From NCBI GenBank assembly GCA_013359135.1, contig JABWCN010000024.1, positions 1 to 60,917 of the forward strand: a DNA stretch of 60,917 nt, read 5' to 3'. The first letter of the stretch is position 1; every line of letters begins with the position of its first letter. Made by a program: the position numbers and the translations under genes. This stretch comes from Pseudobdellovibrionaceae bacterium. GTDB lineage: Bacteria > Bdellovibrionota > Bdellovibrionia > Bdellovibrionales > Bdellovibrionaceae. Positions 51,029 through 60,065 of this stretch are shown in pieces. The notes below the pieces were generated by a model that saw nothing but the letters and a program-made list of their open reading frames with translations, ran no database searches and was not told the origin of the DNA.

Positions 51029-52240
51029 ATGATATCTCTGGCTACAATAAGTTTTATATATAAAGTATCTTTGCGAAATTTTTTTTTTAAAGTTTGTGTC
51101 AGTGTTTTTATAATCGCCTATTTATGCTGTTTAAATAGTTCATTTGGAGCTGAGTCTTCAGTTTTACAAACTAGAAAATCTTTGCAGGTTTCAGAGCTAA
51201 AAATCCAATTGATGGATAGATATATTTTAAGTTCGAAAATGAAATGGAAAAACACTGTCATTGGCGGATTGTCAGGGTTACTTTATAAAGATTTATCCTT
51301 ATTTGCTGTTTCAGATGATAGAGGTAGGTATGGTCCACCAAGAATGTATCAGTTTGATTTTGAAATTAATAATGGGCAACGATTGAAGGTCATCCCTAAA
51401 GAGGTATTTGAACTTGCTCCTAGAAAAGTGAGAAAAAATTCTAAACAATTTGATTTAGAAGCATTATTATTTTTTAAAAATAGGTGGATTTTTAGTAGCG
51501 AGGGAAATTTAAACACCAAACCAAGAACTCAGCCTGAAATTCTGTATGGTTCAGAAGTTTATAGAGAGCCATTTCGGTTAAATTTAGAAAGTTTTTTACT
51601 TCTTCCTGAGAAGTTTCTTGCAAATGAAAGTGGAGTTTTAAAAAAGGGATTGAATAATAATATGGCTTTTGAAGGTATGACTTCAAAAGATGAAGTTATT
51701 TACTTTTTGACTGAATCTAATTTGATCCAAGACTCTCTTGATAAATTAAATTCAACAAAAAAAAATCAGATAGATTCTTATTTAATTTTGTACGATTTTA
51801 AGAGTAAAAAATGGAAGAATGAGTATCATCTTCAGTTTGAAAATAACAATAAGAATTTTTTATATTTTGGAGCAAGTGAGATAACTTATTGGAAAGAAAA
51901 TAAATTTTTTATCATAACTAGAGGTATAAAATTTTCAGCAGACTTGAGTTATGATTGTCAACTATGGTTATTAGATTTAGCTCAGTCGGCTTCAACTGAG
52001 GATAAAGGACTTCTATATCCTCAGCTTTTGTTAAATTTGACAGAAAAAGATGCCAAAGAAAACTATGAAGGAATGGCAGTTCTTACAAGAGAGCAGATCA
52101 AAAAAAATATTTCTAAATTTGGTTTCAAAGAAGGGCAGAATGTAAATAATGATTATTTAATTCTAGTGAGTGATGATAACTTTAACAAGCATGAAAAAAA
52201 CGAATTTTTACTTTTCAAAATTAATGAATTTGAAATGTAA
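51029..52240 (+). CDS. Secreted phytase-esterase-like beta-propeller protein
   Basis: 403 residues. A hydrophobic segment (VCVSVFIIAYLCCLNSSFGA) serves as signal peptide. The fold and motifs IGGLSGLLYKDLSLFAVSDDRGRYGPP, FDLEALLFFKNRWIFSSEG, AFEGMTS and ENYEGMAVLT match the 'esterase-like activity of phytase' family (PF13449), in which acidic residues line a propeller. The substrate is unknown; a phosphoester or ester is likely. It follows folD by 6 bases and abuts the methyltransferase gene. Confidence 0.75.
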   Translation: MISLATISFIYKVSLRNFFFKVCVSVFIIAYLCCLNSSFGAESSVLQTRKSLQVSELKIQLMDRYILSSKMKWKNTVIGGLSGLLYKDLSLFAVSDDRGRYGPPRMYQFDFEINNGQRLKVIPKEVFELAPRKVRKNSKQFDLEALLFFKNRWIFSSEGNLNTKPRTQPEILYGSEVYREPFRLNLESFLLLPEKFLANESGVLKKGLNNNMAFEGMTSKDEVIYFLTESNLIQDSLDKLNSTKKNQIDSYLILYDFKSKKWKNEYHLQFENNNKNFLYFGASEITYWKENKFFIITRGIKFSADLSYDCQLWLLDLAQSASTEDKGLLYPQLLLNLTEKDAKENYEGMAVLTREQIKKNISKFGFKEGQNVNNDYLILVSDDNFNKHEKNEFLLFKINEFEM

Positions 52241-52264
52241 TTGGATAAACGAAAGTGTGTAGAA

Positions 52265-53587
52265 ATGGTTATTTTAAAATTGAAAGCAAATAAAGAGTTT
52301 AATTATAAAATGCATCATCCTTGGGGTAATAAAGATGATTTTGAAAAACTCAGTGATAATTTCTTTACTAATGACATTGTTGAAGTTCGGGATTCTAAAA
52401 ATGCATTTATTTCTAGAGGATATATTAATCCAAAATCTTTAATTTTTTACAGAGCTTTGACATTTGATTCTAGGGAGAAACTAGAAAACAAACAAAGTTT
52501 TTTAGTTCAACGACTTTTACAGTGTTGGCTAGAAAGAAGGTTGAGTGGATACAGCACAAGTTGTCGTCTTTGTTTTAGTGAGAATGATTTTCTTCCAGGA
52601 TTGATTGTTGATTATTTTAAAACTTCTCATGGGCAGGTCTTTGTTTTGCAAATTCTATCATTAGGAATGCATAATTTAGTATCTAATCCATTGGCATTAA
52701 TGGAAGATCTTGTTAGTCGAGCTAAAGTTGAAAAACTAGGCGATGTTGACTGGGAAAATACTGCTGTAGTAATTAGAAATGACTCTAAAATTAGAGAGAA
52801 AGAAGGACTTACAGTTAGTGTTCCTGTGGTGTTGAAAAAATCACCAGTTATTAATTTAGAGGATTGTCAGATACTAATGACACATTTTTATTTACAGGAA
52901 CCTTTTGTGATGAATGCAAATCTTGAAGGAGGCCAGAAAACTGGTTTTTTTCTTGATCAAAACTATAACCTTCAAAGAACCGCTGAAATATTAACTCAAG
53001 CAATAAAATATAAACAGAGTTGTGGTATTCCTATTGGAACAGTAAAGATATTAGATATTTGCTGTTATCTTGGGCAGTGGTCACTTTACTTTGGTTTACT
53101 ATTAAAAAAGCTTGGAGTTTCCGCTGAGTTTGTCCTTTTGGATGTTTCGGAGGAGGCTATTAACAAAGCTAAAGCTAATTTAGATCGATACGATATAAAT
53201 TACACATCATTAATTATGGATGTTGTTGAGCAAGATTTTAGATTTGAGGAAAATAGTTTTGATTTAGTGATAGTTGATCCACCAGCTTTTATTAAAAACA
53301 AAAAAAGTATTCCAACCGGTAAACATGCATATCAAAAATTGAACTCGAAAGCCTTACCTTTTATTAAGAACAATGGTTTCATGGTTTCTTGTTCTTGCTC
53401 AGGATTACTGTCTTTGAATGATTTTAAAGAGTGCTTGCAAAAAACTTTCTCAAGAAACCTTGTTAGGGCTAAGTGTTTAGCACAAGGAGGCCATGCTCCA
53501 GACCATCCCTTTTTGGTAAGTTTTCCTGAAGGATATTATTTGAAGATGTTATTACATATAGTAAATAATAAAATTAGCCTCAATTAA
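52265..53587 (+). CDS. RlmI-like class I SAM-dependent RNA methyltransferase
   Basis: ~440 residues. The N-terminal PUA-like domain (MVILKLKANKEFNYKMHHPW, then FISRGYINPKSLI) and an EEHUD-like beta domain (LCFSENDFLPGLIVDYF) precede a Rossmann methyltransferase: motif I ILDICCYLGQWSLYFG, Asp in VLLDVSEEAI, motif IV VIVDPPAFIKNKKS. This is the architecture of RlmI/YccW, which makes m5C1962 in 23S rRNA; motif IV is DPPAF as in that family. Start at the ATG at 52265 fits the PUA domain; the frame is open to a TTG at 52241. Convergent with the coiled-coil gene, overlapping by 8 bases. Confidence 0.9.
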   Translation: MVILKLKANKEFNYKMHHPWGNKDDFEKLSDNFFTNDIVEVRDSKNAFISRGYINPKSLIFYRALTFDSREKLENKQSFLVQRLLQCWLERRLSGYSTSCRLCFSENDFLPGLIVDYFKTSHGQVFVLQILSLGMHNLVSNPLALMEDLVSRAKVEKLGDVDWENTAVVIRNDSKIREKEGLTVSVPVVLKKSPVINLEDCQILMTHFYLQEPFVMNANLEGGQKTGFFLDQNYNLQRTAEILTQAIKYKQSCGIPIGTVKILDICCYLGQWSLYFGLLLKKLGVSAEFVLLDVSEEAINKAKANLDRYDINYTSLIMDVVEQDFRFEENSFDLVIVDPPAFIKNKKSIPTGKHAYQKLNSKALPFIKNNGFMVSCSCSGLLSLNDFKECLQKTFSRNLVRAKCLAQGGHAPDHPFLVSFPEGYYLKMLLHIVNNKISLN

Positions 53588-54566
53588 TTATTGAGGCTTG
53601 GATTGTGTTTGGAGTGTTTGAAGTTGTACTAGCAGCAGGTGTTCCAGTATTTGTCTGTAGAGCTAAATTAGATGATTGTTGGGTCTGTTGCTGCTGCTGA
53701 ATTTGCTGCAAATAAATATTCACTTTAGTGATATATTCTTTCAGGTTTTGATTTTCCTGCTTAAGTAGATTCTGTTGACTCATAGATTGTTGAAGGTGTT
53801 GATAATAATCTTGAGATTCGATACATTTTTTATCGTAGGCTAATTTTAATTCTACAATTTTATTCTCTGCGACAGTCATTAAATTTTTCATGGCTTCACT
53901 TTGATTATTAGCAGCTAATTCAATTTCGTTTAAAGACTGAGACATAGACTCAATTTGCTTATTTAGTTCTTCGATTTGAGAGTCTTTAGCTGAATTTTTC
54001 TGGTCCCATTCTGCTAATGAAGTGCTAAAGTTTTCCTTCTCTCTGATCCAATCTTCCTTTTCAATTATAAATTGATTCTTGGCTTTAGCCAGTTCAAGTG
54101 TGATTTCTTCTTTAAGGGCTTGGCTCAACTCAAGATCTCTTTGAATTAATTTTATTTTTTCTTGTAGGCTATAAGAGTATTTTTTCTCTTCACTTTGCAT
54201 TTGCATAGCTCTAGACTTTAGTCCTTGAATTTCGAGTTGCAGTTGCAATGAGATCTCATGGGCTTTCACTAAATCTGCATTTAGTTTTGTGTTGACGTTT
54301 CTTTCTGCCTGAAGCTGCTCAGTCAAAAGCTTAAACTGCTGATTAATCTCTGAGTTAGAAACTTGAACATTTTCAAGAGACTTAATCTTCTGCCTAAATT
54401 CATCTTGAGTGTCTTGCAGCTCATTGTGGAATTTTTTAATTTGAGTCTGCATTTTTTCTATCTTTGAGGATTGAGGAGCAATGTTATCCTCACGATGAGA
54501 TAGCTCGTTGAGTTTATTACAAATTTCATCAAAAAGTTTTTCGTGTTCATTAGTTGAATTAGACAT
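53580..54566 (-). CDS. Long coiled-coil protein
   Basis: About 328 residues, nearly all heptad-like helix rich in Gln, Glu, Lys and Leu (residues ~30-285), with a C-terminal Gln/Thr/Ala/Asn low-complexity tail. There is no signal or membrane segment, so it is cytosolic. The ATG at 54566 (MSNSTNEHEKLF) is preferred to the TTG at 54581. No enzyme motif. A structural or scaffold role (polarity, cell shape) is possible. It is divergent from the MFS gene. Confidence 0.75.
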   Translation of the reverse strand: MSNSTNEHEKLFDEICNKLNELSHREDNIAPQSSKIEKMQTQIKKFHNELQDTQDEFRQKIKSLENVQVSNSEINQQFKLLTEQLQAERNVNTKLNADLVKAHEISLQLQLEIQGLKSRAMQMQSEEKKYSYSLQEKIKLIQRDLELSQALKEEITLELAKAKNQFIIEKEDWIREKENFSTSLAEWDQKNSAKDSQIEELNKQIESMSQSLNEIELAANNQSEAMKNLMTVAENKIVELKLAYDKKCIESQDYYQHLQQSMSQQNLLKQENQNLKEYITKVNIYLQQIQQQQQTQQSSNLALQTNTGTPAASTTSNTPNTIQASIIN

Positions 54567-54644
54567 AAACCAAGAGTACAATCAGGAGGAAAGTCCGTCA
54601 CACAATTTTTTTAAATACTTTGGTAATAAGATTTAGGTCTAGAT

Positions 54645-55934
54645 ATGAAATGGAAAAATATTAAGTATTCGTTATTGGAGTTTTCTTTGAATGGGATAGA
54701 AGTTTTTTTAAGACTTTATCTTATTCTTTATTATACAGAGCGAGTTGGATTAGAGTCGTATCTGGTTGGATTGGCACTAGGTTTTTCAATCTTTATTGAT
54801 GCATTTTTAGATCCATTAATTGGTTCTTATGTTGATAACTTCAAAGCTAAAAACAAGCAGAGATTCTCATTATTAAAGTCTGGTGGAATATTTTATTGTT
54901 TCAGTTTTTTTGCCCTACTTTCACCTCCTCAATTTTCAAATGAGTATTTTGATTTTTTTTATTTATTAATAGTATCAATATTATTTAATATTTCGACTTC
55001 ATGTTTAACAATTCCTTACAACTCGGCTGTTGGTGACATTACTTCTGGAACTTTAGAGAGGACCAATTTAATAGGGTGGAAGAATGCAGTTGGAAATTTA
55101 GGAGCTTTTATAGGTATTGGAATTCCAGGTATTTTTTTAGTTTTAGATTCTTCAACGGCTTATTTTAATGTAAAATTGGTCTTTTCTGCTATTTTATTGT
55201 TTACGATAATTGTAGCCTATATGACGATTAAAAAGTTTAATATAAACCAAGAGTCAACCCCAGCCGAGAAGATTACGTTTGAAAGAATTTTTAAAAATAC
55301 AACTAATCCATTTTTAGTTCTATTCTTAAGTGCATACTTTATAGCCTATCTTGGATTAACTATTAATTCTTCATTAGCTATTTACTACTATCGACTAAGG
55401 TTAAAATTAAGCGAGGATGAAATACAAATTGTTTTGGGAAGTTTCCTATTGTTTACTTCTTTGTTTGTTCCTTTTTGGAGTTTTCTTTCTCGGAAGATTA
55501 ATAAATTGAAATTGTCTTTGACTGTTCTTTTTCTTATGGGAATATCGAATTGTTTTATTTATATTTTTCTACCACCTCGAAGCTTATTTTTAACAGTATT
55601 TTTTGCTTCCTTTTTGGGTGGTTTTTTTATTAGCGTTAATTTTCTTCTTGAGTCTATTTTGACTGATTTTGTGATTTATAAAGAAAAAATGGATAAGGCT
55701 GAAAAGATGGGGTTTTATTATAGCTTGTGGAAGATGAGCCAAAAAATTTCACGAGGCTTAGCCTTAGTTTTTAGTGGTTTTATGCTGAGTTATGTTGGTA
55801 TTAATGGGACAGATGGTGCGTATAACTCATACTATAAACTAGCTTATGCTTTCGGACCTGGAGTAGGAATCTTTTTTATTCTTGCGTGTCTTATACTTCT
55901 TCTGTTACCAAGAAAGTATGAAAACGGATATTGA
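54645..55934 (+). CDS. MFS transporter, GPH / MFS_2-like symporter
   Basis: 429 residues with 12 predicted membrane helices. The N-terminal YYTERVGLESYLVGLALG and FIDAFLDPLIGSYVDN contain the D-x(n)-D motif of the glycoside-pentoside-hexuronide family, and YNSAVGDITS follows. Sugar-cation symport is the usual activity, but lipid or lysophospholipid transport occurs in the wider group. The end overlaps the cysteine-cluster gene by 17 bases. Confidence 0.8.
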   Translation: MKWKNIKYSLLEFSLNGIEVFLRLYLILYYTERVGLESYLVGLALGFSIFIDAFLDPLIGSYVDNFKAKNKQRFSLLKSGGIFYCFSFFALLSPPQFSNEYFDFFYLLIVSILFNISTSCLTIPYNSAVGDITSGTLERTNLIGWKNAVGNLGAFIGIGIPGIFLVLDSSTAYFNVKLVFSAILLFTIIVAYMTIKKFNINQESTPAEKITFERIFKNTTNPFLVLFLSAYFIAYLGLTINSSLAIYYYRLRLKLSEDEIQIVLGSFLLFTSLFVPFWSFLSRKINKLKLSLTVLFLMGISNCFIYIFLPPRSLFLTVFFASFLGGFFISVNFLLESILTDFVIYKEKMDKAEKMGFYYSLWKMSQKISRGLALVFSGFMLSYVGINGTDGAYNSYYKLAYAFGPGVGIFFILACLILLLLPRKYENGY

Positions 55935-56304
55935 TAGGCCATCAACATGGAAAAAGTATAGTTCAGAGCAAATGTGCCATGGCTGTTATGCTGGTTGCTG
56001 TACTATGCCTGTTGAAATTACTTTGACTGATTTGATTAGACTTGGATTGACCGATGAAGATGAGATTGAAAATAGTGGAGCAAAAAAAGTCACAAAAAGA
56101 TTAGTTAAAGAAAAGAAAATTACCTCTTTTCGAGAAGCTACAGGACTATTTACCTTAGTTCAAAAAAGTAATAGAGATTGTCTTTATTTAGATCAAAGAA
56201 CTAGATTGTGTAGTGTTTATGAAAAAAGACCAGATGTATGTAGGAAGTTTCCTAACATAGGTCCAAGACCAGGTTATTGTCCAGCAATGCAAAATTTGAA
56301 ATAA
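55918..56304 (+). CDS. YkgJ-type cysteine-cluster protein
   Basis: 128 residues. The cluster QMCHGCYAGCCTMPVEITL at residues ~18-36, followed by CLYLDQRTRLCSVYEKRPD, VCRKFP and YCPA, is the YkgJ family (PF03692) pattern, a presumed Zn or Fe-S binding protein of unknown role. ATG 55918 is favoured over upstream in-frame positions within the MFS gene. It overlaps that gene by 17 bases, and translational coupling is likely. Confidence 0.85.
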   Translation: MKTDIDRPSTWKKYSSEQMCHGCYAGCCTMPVEITLTDLIRLGLTDEDEIENSGAKKVTKRLVKEKKITSFREATGLFTLVQKSNRDCLYLDQRTRLCSVYEKRPDVCRKFPNIGPRPGYCPAMQNLK

Positions 56305-56338
56305 ATTTATCGACTTAATTATAGAAGTATTGTTGATT

Positions 56339-56363
56339 TACAGTACATCGAAAACTTACTGTA
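56339..56363. repeat. Inverted repeat between the YkgJ-like and lspA genes
   Basis: Perfect 7-bp inverted repeat TACAGTA (56339-56345) / TACTGTA (56357-56363) with an 11-base loop, in the 63-base convergent gap. No T tract, so a weak terminator or an mRNA 3' hairpin. Confidence 0.3.
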
Positions 56364-56367
56364 TGTG

Positions 56368-57306
56368 TTATGATTGAATTTTATTATCTTCCATTTTCGC
56401 AATATCTTCTAATGTTTTTTCTTTCATTTTAAGAAGCTGAGCTTTGATTTCAAGAGAAAGATCCTCGAGATGTTTAAACTCATCTCCTGCTCTAAGTTTT
56501 AAATTTGTATTTTTTCCGGCTAGTGTGTCTTCTAAAAATCTTTCAAAAGCATAGAGCGGTCCTGCAATTCTGTGAGAAATAATTTTCCCTACTGTAAATA
56601 AAATTCCACAAAAACCAACAGAAATAATCAAAAAAGTAATAACATAGGGAGAAATGAATTTGTTGATTAAAAAAGCATTGCCACCAACTAATTCTGAAAT
56701 AGAAACTCTAAGGTAAGTATAGGAGAAAACCAGACTAATTAATGTCAATCCAATTCCTACTCCTAGAAGAACAAAACAGTATTTAATTTGGAAGCTTGGG
56801 TTTACCCAGTACTTTCTTCTTGAGTTTTTTTCAGGCCAAAGAATTTCACCTTCCTTTATAATAGCAAAAACTATCATAGCATAACCAATCCATTGAACTG
56901 CATCAGCTACATTGAATGCAGGACTTGAAAGTTTAGGTGTTCCTATCACAATAAAATCTACGACATAGCCCCATATAATTCGGTCAGCCACATTTCCAAG
57001 AATCCCACCAATCAAAATAGATAATCCAGAGCGAAGAATTAATGATTTGATTGGTAGTAAATACTGAATGATAACATAGATACAAAGGAGGAAGGCTCCA
57101 CCCGTTGATAAAGAAACTACTCTTAGGACTTTAGGTAGATCTGAAAAAAGCCCTAACATAGCCCCGTGGTTATGATGAAGAATAAAGTTTAAGTATCCAA
57201 AAGAAATCAATCCTTCTAGGTCATTTGCCCAAATTTTTGTGACACGGTCCAGGGTCCAACAAATGAGAAGAGGAACTAGTACAATTAGCCATTCATGTTT
57301 TTTCAT
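56368..57306 (-). CDS. lspA: Lipoprotein signal peptidase LspA fused to a membrane-HAMP segment
   Basis: 312 residues, about twice the usual LspA length. Residues 1-155 are a complete signal peptidase II: four membrane helices, Asn in LHHNHGAMLG, and the catalytic aspartates Asp117 (GYVVDFIVIG) and Asp135 (FNVADAVQWIG), 18 residues apart as in E. coli. Residues ~175-245 add two more membrane helices around a ~25-residue loop. Residues ~245-312 resemble a HAMP linker (ISHRIAGPLYAFERFLEDTL, GDEFKHLEDLSLEIKAQL). No kinase or methyl-accepting output domain follows. The many lipoproteins in this window are expected substrates. It is divergent from dacB. Confidence 0.88.
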   Translation of the reverse strand: MKKHEWLIVLVPLLICWTLDRVTKIWANDLEGLISFGYLNFILHHNHGAMLGLFSDLPKVLRVVSLSTGGAFLLCIYVIIQYLLPIKSLILRSGLSILIGGILGNVADRIIWGYVVDFIVIGTPKLSSPAFNVADAVQWIGYAMIVFAIIKEGEILWPEKNSRRKYWVNPSFQIKYCFVLLGVGIGLTLISLVFSYTYLRVSISELVGGNAFLINKFISPYVITFLIISVGFCGILFTVGKIISHRIAGPLYAFERFLEDTLAGKNTNLKLRAGDEFKHLEDLSLEIKAQLLKMKEKTLEDIAKMEDNKIQS

Positions 57307-57393
57307 AAAAATAGTCTACGTTTAGGTAAAGTCTTGATCAAAGAACAAATTATTTTTTTGCGAAAAGTCCTGTTTGATAGTTTAATTGAGCTT

Positions 57394-58779
57394 ATGAAAA
57401 CAATATTATTAATACTGACTTTGGTCCAAATGGGATTAGCTTTTGAAGCTAACAAAACAGAAAAAATTAAAGATTATCTTCATAAGCAAAAAATTTCTAA
57501 TCAGGAGATAGGTTTAATTATAACCAAAGGAGAGAATAAGATAATTTTTGAGTTAAACTCAGATAAAATTATGATCCCAGCTTCTATATCAAAACTTATT
57601 ACTTCAGCAGCTGTATTAGAGAATGTGTCATCAGGATATAAATTTAAGACACAATTGCTGTTAGATAAAAACTATAAAATTGAAGGTGGTATTTATAAAG
57701 GCACTCTTTATTTAAAGGGAGGAGGAGATCCTTCGTTTGTTTCAGAAAACTTGTGGTACTTAGTGAATGTTTTTTCAAGGTTAAAAATTCAAAAAATTGA
57801 GGGTGATATTGTTGTTGATGATAGTTTGTTTGATAAAGTACGTTTTGATGAAAGTCGTCAAGATGTTAGAGTTGATAGAGCATATGATGCACCTGTTGGT
57901 GCCATGTCATTTAATTGGAATTCTGTAAATATTTATGTGAGGCCTGGAGATCTAGGAAAAAAGACGTTAGTTTTTATTGATCCAGCTGTAGAGTTATTCG
58001 AAGTCGAAAACAAATCATCAACTGTTAGTGGTGCGGCCAATAATATTTCTATCGAGAAAAAGGGAAATGTAGTTAGTGTTCACGGTAGCCTAGGTAAAGA
58101 TTTAAAAGAGGTTGCTATTTATAAAAACATTAGTGATCCAGATATTTGGAGTGCAGAAAATTTGAAATTGTTTTTAACCCAGAGAAATATTCAAGTGACA
58201 GGTAAAGTAATTAATCGAAAAACTCCATCAGAGGCACAAGTAGTTGCAGAGTATGAGAGTAAACCTATTGAACATATTCTTGCAGATATGAATAAATTTT
58301 CAAATAACTATGTTGCAGAGATGCTTACTAAAAATCTTTCTTTACAAAAGAATTCTATTGGGTCGTTAACTGAAGGTGTTAAGATTATAAATGAGTTCTT
58401 AAAAAAATTAAATTTAGATAAAAACTCTTATGAATTTTACAATCCTTCAGGTCTTACTAGAGACAATAAGATTTCAGCTAAATCTATGGTTAAGATTTTA
58501 AACTACGTGCATGCTGATTTTACGATTTTTCCAGAGTTTTTGATTTCACTCCCAATAGCAGGAGTAGATGGAACTTTAAAAAAAAGAATGAAAGGTCAAC
58601 CAACGGAGAGATGGGTTAGGGCTAAAACTGGCTATTTGACGGGTGTAGTTTCTTTAGCTGGATATGCTGGACTAAGAGATGGAGAAATCTGCCAATTCGC
58701 TTTTATTTTTAATGGGAAAACAGACGAGTCCAAAATTAAAAACATTTTTGATAATATTTTGAAAATTCTGCTAGAATAG
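57394..58779 (+). CDS. dacB: D-alanyl-D-alanine carboxypeptidase / endopeptidase DacB (PBP4, S13)
   Basis: Periplasmic penicillin-binding protein that trims or cross-cuts peptide stems. 461 residues from the ATG at 57394 (the frame is open to 57295 but the signal peptide MKTILLILTLVQMGLAFEA begins there). Active-site motifs: SISK with Ser64 and Lys67, SNN in KFSNNYVAEML, and KTG in AKTGYLTGVVSLAG. DacB-type domains II and III lie between SxxK and SxN. In Bdellovibrio, two DacB enzymes round up prey by cutting prey wall cross-links; a similar role here is an inference. It is followed by an MltD-like gene after 4 bases. Confidence 0.93.
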   Translation: MKTILLILTLVQMGLAFEANKTEKIKDYLHKQKISNQEIGLIITKGENKIIFELNSDKIMIPASISKLITSAAVLENVSSGYKFKTQLLLDKNYKIEGGIYKGTLYLKGGGDPSFVSENLWYLVNVFSRLKIQKIEGDIVVDDSLFDKVRFDESRQDVRVDRAYDAPVGAMSFNWNSVNIYVRPGDLGKKTLVFIDPAVELFEVENKSSTVSGAANNISIEKKGNVVSVHGSLGKDLKEVAIYKNISDPDIWSAENLKLFLTQRNIQVTGKVINRKTPSEAQVVAEYESKPIEHILADMNKFSNNYVAEMLTKNLSLQKNSIGSLTEGVKIINEFLKKLNLDKNSYEFYNPSGLTRDNKISAKSMVKILNYVHADFTIFPEFLISLPIAGVDGTLKKRMKGQPTERWVRAKTGYLTGVVSLAGYAGLRDGEICQFAFIFNGKTDESKIKNIFDNILKILLE

Positions 58780-58783
58780 AGGA

Positions 58784-60064
58784 ATGAGAAATAAAATTAT
58801 TCAATCAATTTTTTGTAGCTGTTTCTTCTTTTTATCTTTTTCAATTTTAGCACATGCTGAAGAGGAAACCCCTGTAACTCATGAGAAACTCGCTGGGTTA
58901 AATGAGCATACAGAGTCTAGATCTTGGCGAGCACCTTCTTATGATTACGGTATTAAACCTTTGGGCTATACGAATGATTCATTCTCTGTTCCTAAGGGAT
59001 TTGAAGACAGAGTTGAGTTTTGGAAGAAAATCTACACTCAATATTCTTCTTCTCAGGGAGTTATTCATGATTCTGAAGATGTAAAGCGAATATACAAAGT
59101 AGTTGATTTTAGTGATTTGAATGAAAATACGGACTTATTGCCAAGAAAAAGAGACAAGTCAAAGCAAAAGAGGGTTGAAGAGTTTAAAAAACAAATTGTT
59201 TTCGAAAATCCAGGATTAAAAATATCCGATTTGCGTTTTCAATTAGGCCAAAAAGATAGAATTCAAGAAGCTATTTTTATTTCAGGGAGATATATGGAAG
59301 ACTTTGAAGAGGTCTTTCGTCAGTATAATTTACCATTAGAGTTAATTAGATTAGTTTTTGTTGAGAGCTCTTTCAATGTTTTAGCAAGATCGAAGGTCGG
59401 AGCCAGTGGTTTATGGCAAATAATGCCTTCAAATGCCAAACCTTATCGAATGATTTCTTCAACCGTAGATAAGAGAAATCATCCTTTAGAGGCAACCAAA
59501 CTTGCGGCTAAAATCTTAAAAAACAACTATAATATGTTGGGTGATTGGTCTTTGGCGGTGACAGGGTATAATCATGGGCCAACAGGCGTTTTAAAGATGA
59601 CACAAAAGTATAAGACCAGAAGCCTTTCTGAACTAGTTGATAATGTTAATTCTAGAAAGAGCTTCGGATTTGCTTCAAAAAACTTCTATGCCAGTTTTTT
59701 AGCTATTCTAGAGGTTGAAAAGAATGCTGATCAGTATTTCAAAGGAATAAAATGGTCAAAAAGATTAGATGCTGAGAATTTGAAAATGAAACATTCGGTT
59801 AAGTATCAAACACTATTAAAATGGTTTGATAATAATAACTCCAAATTGCAGTTATACAATCCTCATCTTACTAGGAATGTGATTGTAAAAAAGATGGAAA
59901 TACCTTCAGGAACCTGGTTAATGGTTCCTGAAAAAAACTACTTAAGGGCCTTAGCTGATGTTGCAAGTATTAAGCGTTCGATTTCATCAACTGACGCTCT
60001 GAATGAAAAATGGAGAGTCAGTCTAAGAGAGCGTGAAAAAAGAAGTTCAAAAACAAAAAACTAA
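58784..60064 (+). CDS. MltD-like lytic transglycosylase
   Basis: 426 residues. The signal peptide ends near SILAHA|EE. The central SLT domain has catalytic Glu194 in LIRLVFVESSFNVLARSKVG, ASGLWQIMPSNAKPY, and AVTGYNHGPTGV, of the MltD/family 1D kind. The C-terminal part (LYNPHLTRNVIVKKMEIPSG) is MltD-like but lacks clear LysM repeats. It acts on glycan strands in the periplasm. It is 4 bases after dacB, so the two wall enzymes are co-produced. Confidence 0.9.
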   Translation: MRNKIIQSIFCSCFFFLSFSILAHAEEETPVTHEKLAGLNEHTESRSWRAPSYDYGIKPLGYTNDSFSVPKGFEDRVEFWKKIYTQYSSSQGVIHDSEDVKRIYKVVDFSDLNENTDLLPRKRDKSKQKRVEEFKKQIVFENPGLKISDLRFQLGQKDRIQEAIFISGRYMEDFEEVFRQYNLPLELIRLVFVESSFNVLARSKVGASGLWQIMPSNAKPYRMISSTVDKRNHPLEATKLAAKILKNNYNMLGDWSLAVTGYNHGPTGVLKMTQKYKTRSLSELVDNVNSRKSFGFASKNFYASFLAILEVEKNADQYFKGIKWSKRLDAENLKMKHSVKYQTLLKWFDNNNSKLQLYNPHLTRNVIVKKMEIPSGTWLMVPEKNYLRALADVASIKRSISSTDALNEKWRVSLREREKRSSKTKN

Positions 60065-60065
60065 G

